Under the pieces are notes generated by a model. The model was not told the DNA's origin. It saw nothing but the letters and a program-made list of their open reading frames with translations, and did no database searches. The translations under genes were made by a program, and so were the position numbers. Below, one piece after another: positions 7,034 to 15,150 of a stretch of 64,000 nucleotides of DNA. Within the stretch, counting starts at the first letter, position 1; every line of letters begins with the position of its first letter. The stretch is from Neomicrococcus aestuarii. Lineage in GTDB: Bacteria; Actinomycetota; Actinomycetes; Actinomycetales; Micrococcaceae. The stretch lies in NCBI RefSeq assembly GCF_014201135.1, contig NZ_JACHDR010000001.1, positions 930,001 through 994,000 on the forward strand, written 5' to 3'.

Positions 7034-7669
7034 ATGCCGTCACCCAAGATGAGCGCCGAGGAACGAAAAGCCCTTGTCAAGGCAATGCAGGCCAAACAAC
7101 GCGCCGACGAACGGCGCAAGGCATGGTTGATCTACGGCACCGGCGGCGCCGTCATCACCTCGATCATCGCTGCCACGGCCTTCGTCGTCGTAGGGGAAGT
7201 CCAAAAACAGGAAACGGTCAAGGCTGAGGCCGCCCGGCCAATCGAAGGCGCCCAGGAATTCCCGGACCAGTCCAGAAACCACGTCTCCGGCTCCGTCAGC
7301 TACCCCCGGAACCCGCCAACCGGTGGTGACCACGCGCCGGTCTGGACAAACTGCGGTACCTACACCGCCCCGGTCGAACCGACCAGGGCGGTGCATTCCC
7401 TTGAACACGGTGCCGTCTGGCTCTCCTACCGTCCCGACCTCCCCCAGGACCAGGTCGCCGAACTGACCTCACTGGCCGGCAGCCAGGATTACCTCCTGCT
7501 CAGCCCGGTGACTGAGCAGACCTCGCCTGTTACCGCCACAGCCTGGGGCAAACAGCTCTCGGTGGACAGCAGCAGCGACGAACGCATCGCGACCTTCATC
7601 AAGAAATACCGGCAGGGCCCCGACGCCCCCGAACCCGGAGCCGTTTGCACCGGGGGCGTCGACGGCTGA
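7034..7669 (+). CDS. DUF3105 membrane-anchored protein
   Basis: 211 residues: a charged, coiled-coil-like N-terminal 35 residues (Lys/Arg/Glu/Ala-rich), one membrane helix (AVITSIIAATAFVVVGEV) and the DUF3105 domain. That domain has the typical PPTGGDHAPVWTNCGTY, VHSLEHGAVWLSYRP and a late Cys (AVCTGG). The family is widespread in actinobacteria and often adjoins DUF305 genes. The conserved His residues and two Cys suggest a metal or thiol role outside the membrane, but no activity is established. AAGGAAAGCG precedes the ATG. It is the last gene of the plus-strand unit, ended by the strong hairpin at 7763-7791. Confidence 0.88.
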   Translation: MPSPKMSAEERKALVKAMQAKQRADERRKAWLIYGTGGAVITSIIAATAFVVVGEVQKQETVKAEAARPIEGAQEFPDQSRNHVSGSVSYPRNPPTGGDHAPVWTNCGTYTAPVEPTRAVHSLEHGAVWLSYRPDLPQDQVAELTSLAGSQDYLLLSPVTEQTSPVTATAWGKQLSVDSSSDERIATFIKKYRQGPDAPEPGAVCTGGVDG

Positions 7670-7762
7670 ACGCGGCAGCACCCGTGCTCTCCGGGCAGCC
7701 CTGCGCTTCAGCGACGCGAGCCGAGAATGAGGCCCTCAGTCAATCCCGCTAAACCCGGACCA

Positions 7763-7791
7763 GAGGGCCTTCCCCGTTGGGGAAGGCCCTC
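7763..7791. terminator. Bidirectional 13-bp terminator hairpin
   Basis: GAGGGCCTTCCCC (7763-7775) and its perfect complement at 7779-7791 around a 3-base loop. It lies between the convergent DUF3105 and BNR-lipoprotein genes and can stop transcription from both sides. Confidence 0.85.
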
Positions 7792-7800
7792 AAGTTGAAG

Positions 7801-8682
7801 TCAGGACGGGCTGTATGGTGCGAAGTTGGCGCCACCGTCGGTGGAGACCAGGACGCCCTCCCCTGTGGCGGCCCAGATGTTCAGTTGACCGTCGGCCGCT
7901 TTGGCTGTGGTGATGGCCTGGATCTCCCCGTTGACGTTTCCTTTACGTGCCCACGTCACGCCCCCATCGGAGGAGTAGTGGACTGCTCCGGAGGGCTCGA
8001 TGCCTATCGCGTCAGCGGTGGTGGCGAAGGCGGCGAACTGAACGACGGGTGCGGAGCCCAGCAGTTGCCAGGTCCTGCCGCCGTCGGTGGAGCGCTGCAG
8101 TCCTTGCTCGGTGGTGGCCAGGACGGTGGCGCTGCCGGGGTTGCCTGCCAGTACGGCGGGCTGGAACTCGGCGGCGGATGTGTTCCAGGTTTTCCCGTCC
8201 GGGCTGGTGCGGAGTATTCCGTCAGAGGCCACTATGCCGCTTTTGGTCAGGGTCATGGCGTGGAAGTCGGACTCGCCCTGGCGTGAGAGCTGTTCCCAGG
8301 TCTTGCCGCCGTCGCTGGACCTGATCAGGCCCACCGGGTTCGGAAGGGTCGATCCCTCCCCCGGGTGGCCGGACGCGTAAAAGACGCCCTCATCTTTCGT
8401 GGGCGAGAAGCCCATCAGGTCATTGGTCGGGCCGATCTTGACGGCCGGCTTGGAGGTGACGTCGAAAAGGCCGTCGTGAGTCGCCAGCATAATTTTTCCG
8501 GAGGCTTCCTCAACGGCAATCCCATGGATGTGGGCGGACGGATAGTCGCCGACGGCTGTGGAGGAAGATGATTTGCTGGGGGCTGCCGGTGCGGCGCAGG
8601 CGGACAGCGCCAACAGCAGCACCGCTGCCGCCGCCGGCATGCCGGCGTATCGGATAGGGCGCAAACGGCTGGTGGATGGCAT
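7801..8682 (-). CDS. Exported BNR-repeat lipoprotein (F510_1955-type glycosylhydrolase family)
   Basis: A lipoprotein signal peptide (MPAAAAVLLLALSAC, Cys as the lipidated residue) is followed by a Ser-rich linker and a beta-propeller. Asp-box repeats are visible as RSSDGGKTWEQL, TSPDGKTWNT, RSTDGGRTWQLL, YSSDGGVTWARK and VSTDGGANFAPY. HIHGIAVEEASGKIMLATHD opens the propeller, the hallmark of the exported family annotated as F510_1955 glycosylhydrolases. These genes are often found beside copper-resistance genes, although no substrate is proven. The gene starts about 235 bases from the CopA gene on the same strand. It is intact. Confidence 0.8.
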   Translation of the reverse strand: MPSTSRLRPIRYAGMPAAAAVLLLALSACAAPAAPSKSSSSTAVGDYPSAHIHGIAVEEASGKIMLATHDGLFDVTSKPAVKIGPTNDLMGFSPTKDEGVFYASGHPGEGSTLPNPVGLIRSSDGGKTWEQLSRQGESDFHAMTLTKSGIVASDGILRTSPDGKTWNTSAAEFQPAVLAGNPGSATVLATTEQGLQRSTDGGRTWQLLGSAPVVQFAAFATTADAIGIEPSGAVHYSSDGGVTWARKGNVNGEIQAITTAKAADGQLNIWAATGEGVLVSTDGGANFAPYSPS

Positions 8683-8918
8683 GGAGGCTCCTGGAAGTGA
8701 TTGTCATTGCGAAGGACGGCGCATCGCCGGAACTGCGGAGATCCCGCAGGGCGGAGGCGCCCGAGGCCGCACCGATGGTCTTTTATGCCCACCCCGCTCA
8801 TCATTCCCGGCCGGCACGGCGCGGAGGGAATTTGCGCGGGTCCTTTCCGGCCCTATAGCCAGACGGTCATCCCGCCGATTCCAGGGCCCGGCTCCACATT
8901 GATCCGGATACATGAGGC

Positions 8919-11778
8919 TCAACGGCTTCCTTCTGCCACGTTTCGGCTTTGGGTTTCTTCGTCGTGACGGGATCCCGTCGTGGCAGGGGCCTTGAAGGTG
9001 TTTAGGCGGGTGGAGTTGACGACAACGCTGATGCTTGACAGTGCCATGGCGGCTCCAGCCACCATCGGGGACAGCAGCGCTCCCGTCCACGGGTAGAGCA
9101 GGCCCGCCGCGAGGGGGATTGCGGCGGTGTTATAGCCGAAGGCCAGCACGAGGTTTTGCCGGATGTTGCGCATGGTGGCCCGTGACAGGGCTACGGTCTT
9201 GTTCAGTCCGGACAGTTCACCGGACATCAGTGTGACGTCGGCGGCCTCGATGGCGACGTCGGTTCCGGTGCCGATGGCTATGCCGACGTCGGCCTGCGCC
9301 AGGGCAGGGGCGTCGTTGATGCCGTCGCCCACCATGGCCACCAGTTTCCCTTCGTCCTGGAGTGAACGGATCTCGGCTGACTTGTCCTGGGGCAGCACGT
9401 CGGCAAGTACGCGTTCGATGCCGGTCTGCCGGGCGATTGCCTCCGCGGTCGCCTTGTTGTCTCCGGTGATCATGATCACCTCGAGCCCGTTCCGGCGCAG
9501 TTCAGCGACGGCGTCAGAGGAATCGGGCTTGAGCGTGTCCGCCACGGCGAGGATCCCGGCCGGTTTTCCGTCGACGGCAACATACATGGGCGTTTTCCCA
9601 TCCTTGGCGAACCGTTCCGCCTCGGCCTCCAGTGCGGCGGTGGCGATTCCGGCGTCGGCCAGAAGCCGGCTGTTCCCGATGAGCACGTCGTAGTGTTCCA
9701 CTGTTGCCCGGATCCCTTTGCCGGTGATCGAGTCGAAAGCGGTCGCCCGCGGAAGGTTGCCGTTTTCGCGGGCGCCGGCGACGATGGCAGCTGCGAGGGG
9801 ATGTTCGCTCTCCGCTTCCGCAGCCCCGGCCAGGCGCAGGAGTTCCCCGGCGTCGTACCCGGGGGTCGGGACGGTGTCAGTAAGTGCAGGTTTTCCGCGG
9901 GTCAGTGTTCCGGTTTTATCCAGCACCACCGTATGGAGCTTGCGGACTGTTTCCAGGGCGGCGGCGTCCTTGACGAGAACGCCCAGCGCTGCGCCCTTGC
10001 CGGTGGCAACCATGATCGACAGCGGAGTAGCCAGACCCAGTGCGCAGGGGCAGGCGATGATGAGCACACTGACCCCGGCCACCACGGCCAGGGACAGGGA
10101 ATCACCCACCGTAAACCACAGAACGAAGGTGGCGATCGCGATGAACACCACGGCAGGCACGAAGTAACCGGACACGGCGTCTGCCAGCCGCTGGATCGGC
10201 GCCTTCGAACTCTGCGCCTCCTGAACCAGCCGGATGATCTGTGCCAGCGCCGTGTCCGCCCCGACGCGGGTGGCGCGCATGGTGAATGCCCCCGTGCCGT
10301 TGACGGTCGCGCCGATGACGGCGTCGCCGACATGCTTGGTCACCGGCAGGCTCTCACCGGTCACCATGGATTCGTCCACAGCCGAGCGGCCCTGGATGAT
10401 CTCACCGTCCACAGGGATTTTCTCACCCGGCCGGACCCGGATCTCGTCCCCGAGCCGGACGTCGTCGACCGCCGTCTCGATTTCCTGTCCGTCCCGGATC
10501 ACCCTCGCGGTTGCGGGAGTGAGGGCTATCAGGGCCCGGATGGCGTTGCCGGTCCCGGCCCGCGCCCCGGCCTCCACGAGCCGGCCTAAGAGGATCACCG
10601 TGATGATGAAGGACACGACCTCGTAATAGACCTCCCGGACATCGGCGGGCAGGACCTGCGGGGCAAAGGTCACGACGAGGCTGTAAGCGAAGGCGGCGGT
10701 GGTGCCGAGGGTGATGAGGCTGTTCATTTCGGCCGAACGGTTGGCGAGGGCGTGCCATCCAATTCTGTGTACCGGCCACCCGACGACGAGCATGACCGGC
10801 ATAGTCAGAAGCAGCTGCATCAGCGGACTTTGCAGGGCATCCGGCACATACCGGTCGTCGATGAAGTACGGCCCCATCGCCCCGTACAGGACCGGCAGGG
10901 TGAGCAGTGTTCCCAGCCCCACGCGCCAGCGCAGATCGCGCAGTTCGGCCTCCCGGGACTTGGCCTCCGCGTCCTCCGTATCCGCCGATCCGGGCTGCGC
11001 CCGCAGCCGGGCCGGAAAACCTGTGGCTTCGGTGACGGCGCGTTCGAGAGCCGGAACGTCCGACTGTTGCGGGTCGTAGAGAATCACGGCCCGCTCGGCG
11101 CCGAAATTGATGGTGGCGCTGTCCACGCCGGGGATCCGCCGGAGTACCGCCTCGGCCCGGCCAGTGTCTATCGGCATGCTGCGCAGGGCGCCGGGAAGCA
11201 TGAATTCGGCCCGTTCGGGCCGGTCCTGCTGCTCAACCATGGGCCCCACACCGACCGACCGCGCCGTCTCCCCGCCCCTGTTCCGAGCGCCCGACGGCTC
11301 GGACGCCGGAACTGGATTGCCGCCGGCAGGCATCGGGTCCACGGCCGCACGCCGCTCCTCCGTGATATCGCCATCTTGCCCATCCCCCGCTGTACCACCG
11401 TCGGACGGTTCAACGATCAGCCGACCGTGAAGCATGTTCATGCCGCACGCCCATGAATACTCGCCCGGCTCATCAACGGTCAGGTCCAGGACCGTCGTGT
11501 CGAAGGCCGCCAGCGAGACGCTCTTGCGCAGATCCGGAAACACCACCCGACTCGTGCAGTCGCTGTTGTCCTGCCGGTCGAAACGAAGCTGCACCGGAAC
11601 CCCCGCCGTGACGCGCACAAGGTCCGGCGAATATCCCCCCGCGGACCGCGATATCGACGACCTGCACACCCCCGCGAAACTCTGCCGAAGCGGCCCGGCG
11701 CGGGGCAAAGAAGTACCAGGCGAGAAACCCCACCAGGACCGCGCCGGCGAGAATCACAACAACATCATCTAGGTTCAT
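8919..11778 (-). CDS. Cupredoxin-fused copper-exporting P1B-type ATPase, with a one-base frameshift
   Basis: From ATG 11778 (GGAGAAGGG upstream) the protein begins with a membrane helix ([20 protein letters not shown]) and a cupredoxin domain whose copper site is [11 protein letters not shown] degenerate HMA domain without CxxC follows, then the ATPase core: TGES, the CPC ion site (ACPCALG), DKTGTLT, SEHPLA, MITGDN and [10 protein letters not shown]. It should pump Cu(I) or Ag(I) out of the cell. A run of six C at 11635-11640 breaks the frame: VDIAVRGG is in one frame and [11 protein letters not shown] in the next, and removing one base restores the cupredoxin. The 929 downstream codons are open, so an internally started pump is possible. 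Operator-like dyad D lies 144 bases upstream. Confidence 0.85.
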
Positions 11779-12204
11779 TGCCCTTCTCCCATCTACGGAA
11801 CTACTCCACCCTTACCCGTCTCAACTCCGCGTTGCACGATGACGTTGCGGCCGTTTCAGCGTCCGGCGGAAGCACCACACGACCTCGGACTTCGGCGGTG
11901 TGCAAGCGGTACTCCTCTGAATACTATCCTGCATAGTGGCACTGATTCAGTTTGCGCCCTGGGGCTGGTCCGGCAACGTGATTTGCTGTAAGCAGATCAC
12001 AGTTGGCACCGCTGGGTTGAAGGCCGCTGTTCTGTCTGTACGGTCAAATGCTCTGATGAGTGGCGACGGGCACCTCCCAGCGTTCGTCCTGTTCCGGATG
12101 ACGACGTGATTAAGTGTCAAATTGGCGATTGTGTGCCCTGCAGGGCGAGGAGGACGCGGGCTAAACCGTCATTCTTATGGCCGCCTATCTCCTCCATGTG
12201 GAGC
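11779..12204. other. Intergenic region upstream of the CopA gene
   Basis: No gene is supported. It holds the operator-like dyad D (11922-11938) and the presumed promoter of the ATPase gene on the minus strand. The rest lies past the 3' end of the DedA gene and shows no motif I can name. Confidence 0.5.
11922..11938. promoter_or_regulatory. Operator-like dyad D upstream of the CopA gene
   Basis: TACTATCCTGCATAGTG contains a perfect ACTAT-N5-ATAGT dyad, the best copy of the motif seen at 5290, 5557 and 5581. On the minus strand it overlaps TAGTAT, a plausible -10 box for the ATPase gene. Confidence 0.55.
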
Positions 12205-12834
12205 TCAAGGGCCGGGGGCCGGCTCCTCGACTTCGTCCAGGCGTCTCTCCCGGAAGCGGCTGATGACCAGATCCAGCAAGATACCCAGAGTGACGGCGCA
12301 GACGATCGCCAGAGCTACTGCCAGAAGGTGGTTGTCCCTGAACCACTGCCCGAAAAACAATCCGATCGTCACCGAATAGCCGGCCCAAAGGCTTCCGGAG
12401 ACGGCTGTCAATGCGATGAAACGCCTACGGGGGTAATGCGTGGCTCCGGCGGTGAGATTGACCGCGACTCTGCCCACCGGCACGAAGCGGGCGACGATGA
12501 TCACCGAGGCCGCACGTCGGTGGAGCTCCCTGCCGGACCGGCGGAAGGCGGTCTGGGCGTGTTGCGACCGCATCCAGCGAAAGCGTTGTAGACCCACTTT
12601 TCGACCGATGAGGTAGGCGACGTTGTCGCCTGTGAAGGCGCCGACGGCTGCCAGGAGGAACAGCAGCCACGTGTTGGGTACGCCGGCGCTGGCGGAAACG
12701 GCTGCCAGCCCCACCACAACGGATTCGCTGGGTATCGGAGGAAAGAAGCCGTCGACGATGCTGCAGGCCAACACGAGCAGGAGCACCCACGGTTGGCCCG
12801 CGGCCGCCAGGATGAAGTCGTTGATTGCCTGCAC
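12205..12834 (-). CDS. DedA-family membrane protein
   Basis: 209 residues with about five hydrophobic helices. The DedA hallmarks are visible: an N-terminal re-entrant stretch with FFPPIPSE (residues about 30-37), then GAFTGDNVAYLIGRKVG and VIIVARFVPVGRVAVNLTAG with the conserved R-F-x-P-x-x-R motif. DedA proteins are flippases or transporters for undecaprenyl phosphate or phosphatidylethanolamine in characterised cases; the substrate here is unknown. DedA genes are frequently carried with metal-resistance genes. The C-terminus ends in an acidic/proline tail. It appears intact and ends before the non-coding region behind CopA. Confidence 0.88.
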   Translation of the reverse strand: MQAINDFILAAAGQPWVLLLVLACSIVDGFFPPIPSESVVVGLAAVSASAGVPNTWLLFLLAAVGAFTGDNVAYLIGRKVGLQRFRWMRSQHAQTAFRRSGRELHRRAASVIIVARFVPVGRVAVNLTAGATHYPRRRFIALTAVSGSLWAGYSVTIGLFFGQWFRDNHLLAVALAIVCAVTLGILLDLVISRFRERRLDEVEEPAPGP

Positions 12835-13116
12835 AGTTTCCTAACGCCTGGCCCGTCCTGTTCTCTCCCGGGTTGTCGCTAGCGGCTATCCGGGACCCGG
12901 GGGTGGGCGATCCGACACTCGGTTGCTGCGTCGGATCCTAACGCAAAATCTGCGACTCCAGCGGCTGCTGGTCCGCGTTTCCCCGCGTGCAAGCCCCCTG
13001 CCGAGCACTGGCCACGACGGTCACGTCCGGCGCGGCCGGCGTAGCATTTGGCGGGGATTGCCGGAGCCGCTGCCGTCCGGCGGCAGCGCAGCAAAATTTG
13101 CTGTTATGGCGCAGCG

Positions 13117-13782
13117 TTACTGCCCGGAGGTCCCGATGAAGACGGGGATAAACCGGAAGAATACGGTAGCAATGACCGCCACATACAAAAGCGTCACGAG
13201 CATCCATCCCGTGTCCCCGATCAGGCGGGCGGCGTGCGCCGGCAGCCTGAGAACCCCCGAGGTGATGTTTCTGATGGTGACCCAGACGAAGAGGGGGATC
13301 ATCATGGCCCAGACCGCCATGCAGTAGGGACAGAGGATGCCGATCACGTACAGTGCCTGGAACCACAGCCAGCCTACGAAGGCCATTCCCAGCGTTACGC
13401 CGACCTGCAGACCGATCCAGTACCACCGGGCGAAAACGGCCCCGGAGAGCAGGGCCATGCCGGTGGTGACTATCACGGCAAAAGCCACGATGCCAATGAA
13501 CATGTTCGGGAAGCCAAAGAGTGAACTCTGCCAGGTCTTCATCACTTCGCCGCAGGAGATCCACGGATTGATGTCACAACTGGTGATGTGGTTGGGATCC
13601 CTCAGAGCCTCGAGTTTCTCGAGTGCCAGGACTCCGGAAGCGATCCAGCCGACGACACCCGTGATGACCATCAGCAGGCCAAAGGGCCTGTTACGCGTGA
13701 TGGAGGGGACATCCGGAACTGCCGCATCGGCGTTCTGAAGCCCACCCGTGGGAGCCGAATATTGTTCCGTTGTTGGCGCCAT
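13117..13782 (-). CDS. Vitamin K epoxide reductase (VKOR) family protein
   Basis: 221 residues with a Pro-rich cytoplasmic start, then four to five membrane helices. Key residues are present: a loop Cys pair (TSCDINPWISCGEVM, residues about 68-82) and the membrane-embedded redox centre CPYC (about residue 152). VKOR homologues in actinobacteria reoxidise DsbA-like oxidases with quinone and so drive disulfide bond formation outside the cell. No DsbA-type gene lies beside it. In this island it may help repair thiols or load exported metal-binding proteins damaged by copper, which is inference from context. It is intact. Confidence 0.88.
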   Translation of the reverse strand: MAPTTEQYSAPTGGLQNADAAVPDVPSITRNRPFGLLMVITGVVGWIASGVLALEKLEALRDPNHITSCDINPWISCGEVMKTWQSSLFGFPNMFIGIVAFAVIVTTGMALLSGAVFARWYWIGLQVGVTLGMAFVGWLWFQALYVIGILCPYCMAVWAMMIPLFVWVTIRNITSGVLRLPAHAARLIGDTGWMLVTLLYVAVIATVFFRFIPVFIGTSGQ

Positions 13783-14265
13783 GAATTTGCAGTCCTTGGG
13801 TCGGGGTCACTGGGAGGATTGTATAGGGAGTGCCGTCGGGTGGCACCCCCCTGGTGGTGGCTGCTGAACCCAACCGCCAGCGCCTTGTCCGACGCCGACG
13901 TAATCGGGGTGCCGGTTTGAGCCTGACCGTCATCCTGTTGGTCAAAGCGGCGACGGGTTAACCGGGTATGCCGAACGCCGGCTGGGAGGACACCCGGCTG
14001 TCAAGCATGCTCCCGGGCGGCGCGGTTCATGACCCCACACCAGGCGCGTCTCCGCCTCCTTGTTCCGGATGTTGTTGCCGGGCGGTGAGGCCCGCGTGGC
14101 TGTCCACCAGTGCTTCCTCCGCATCGGAGTCCTCCATCTCACCTGCGGCGCACAAGGGCTTGGCCCGGCCGGACAAGCGTGCATGCAGGGACGCCGTAGC
14201 GGCATCGAGCTGCTTCTGGAAGAACACTTAGCTGATGGCAAAGGAACGCAAACGGTGAAACTACC
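13783..14265. other. Intergenic region between VKOR and the truncated MerR
   Basis: Mostly without recognisable genes. A minus-strand GTG frame at 14027-14227 (66 codons) has coding-like base use but no ribosome-binding site (listed separately). The normal N-terminus of the MerR gene should lie in the last part and is not found in any frame. Confidence 0.4.
14027..14227 (-). CDS. Doubtful 66-residue hypothetical protein
   Basis: The frame starts with GTG (FFQKQLDAATASLHARL) and has third positions rich in G and C as expected for a coding frame here. The middle is acidic (GEMEDSDAEEALVDSH) and there is one Cys. No Shine-Dalgarno sequence, membrane segment or known domain is visible. It may be the remains of a longer gene lost in the rearrangement that also removed the MerR N-terminus. 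Weak support. Confidence 0.22.
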   Translation of the reverse strand: MFFQKQLDAATASLHARLSGRAKPLCAAGEMEDSDAEEALVDSHAGLTARQQHPEQGGGDAPGVGS

Positions 14266-14673
14266 ATGGAAGCCATCGTCCGGGATTGCGGGCGTACGGC
14301 ACCCCAACGCACCGGATCCGGGTACAGGGACTACGACAGTTCCTTCCTGGGAAGATTGACCTTCATCCGGTCAGCTCAAAGCCTGGGCATCACGCTGGAT
14401 GAAATCAGGGAAATTCTCCTGTTCAGCGAGCGTGGTGAAGCGCCGTGCTCATACGTTCGGAGCGTCCTTACGAGTCAGCTGGACGGGATTGACGCGCGAA
14501 TCCGGGAGCTGGAACTTCTACGGGACCAGCTAACGGAAATCGTCTCCGGCGCCGAAGACCTTCCCCCTGCGGCTGCTGATTGCACGTGCAGTTTGATTGA
14601 GCACGTGCGACTGAAGACCGGGCACACCGCCAAAGCTTCACCTGGCGGCTTCGCCGCAGACCAGCTCAGCTGA
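14266..14673 (+). pseudogene. MerR-family heavy-metal regulator lacking its N-terminal HTH
   Basis: From GSGYRDYDSSFLGRLTFIRS (about 14314 on) the sequence is a normal MerR-family protein: the second part of the winged helix, the long dimerisation helix (LDGIDARIRELELLRDQL), and metal-binding cysteines APCSYV and DCTCSLIEH. The first 35-40 residues, which carry the helix-turn-helix and the FYE motif, are missing, and no alternative frame supplies them. It therefore cannot bind DNA in the usual way. It sits upstream of the chaperone/P-ATPase operon whose promoter carries a perfect MerR dyad, so it was presumably its regulator. Confidence 0.75.
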
Positions 14674-14804
14674 GGAGCCCTTCGCCTGTTTCGAAGCAGG
14701 CTTCGGCCGTTTGCAGTCAGACCGAAGCGACATTCCCAACCCCCGCTAACAGGAAGCTCTAAACCTTGCTCGCTGGAAGGCCACCCGGTAGCAGCCGTGA
14801 CCGC

Positions 14805-14836
14805 TTGACCTTCCATTCGAGTGGAAGGTTTAGATT
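14805..14836 (+). promoter_or_regulatory. MerR-type promoter of the HMA chaperone / P-ATPase operon
   Basis: -35 TTGACC (14805-14810), a 20-bp spacer and -10 TAGATT (14831-14836). The over-long spacer holds a perfect 8-bp dyad, ACCTTCCA and TGGAAGGT (14808-14829). This is the classic MerR-family activated promoter. A second, imperfect half-dyad lies at 14762-14779. Confidence 0.88.
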
Positions 14837-14925
14837 GGATTCAGCACACAGGACGGAATTTCCTAACCCCGGTCAGGCCGGCCGTGAACGTGTGGACGGT
14901 TATGGGGAAGGAAGAGGTAAAGACC

Positions 14926-15150
14926 ATGGCTGAGAAGGTGACCTTGAAGGTTCTGGGCATGGACTGCACCGGTTGCGAGCAGCGCCTGGGCACCGCTTTG
15001 AGGCGTCTTGAAGGGGTGAGTGAGGCAACTGCCGATCACGTAACTGGAGATCTGACGCTGCGTTATGACCCGGCCATTACGACCCGTGCGGCCCTGATTG
15101 AGAGGGTGCAGACGGCCGGTTATGAAGTAGGCGGCGGGTCCGGGAAATGA
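14926..15150 (+). CDS. HMA-domain metallochaperone (CopZ-like)
   Basis: 74 residues forming one ferredoxin-like HMA domain. The metal site is MDCTGCE (CxxC at about residues 13-16), and VTGDLTLRYDP lies in the usual later strand. Start ATG 14926 is set by GAAGAGG 8 bases upstream; an earlier in-frame ATG would place that site inside the gene. Its last base triplet overlaps the start of the P-type ATPase (ATGA at 15147-15150), so the two are co-translated. It should hand a soft metal ion (Cu, Zn, Cd or Hg group) to the pump. The MerR-type promoter is 90 bases upstream. Confidence 0.88.
   Translation: MAEKVTLKVLGMDCTGCEQRLGTALRRLEGVSEATADHVTGDLTLRYDPAITTRAALIERVQTAGYEVGGGSGK

Noticed and set aside
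9693-10589. 298-codon plus-strand frame
   Set aside because: Antisense shadow of the CopA ATPase gene, caused by high GC at third positions; no start signal or domain.
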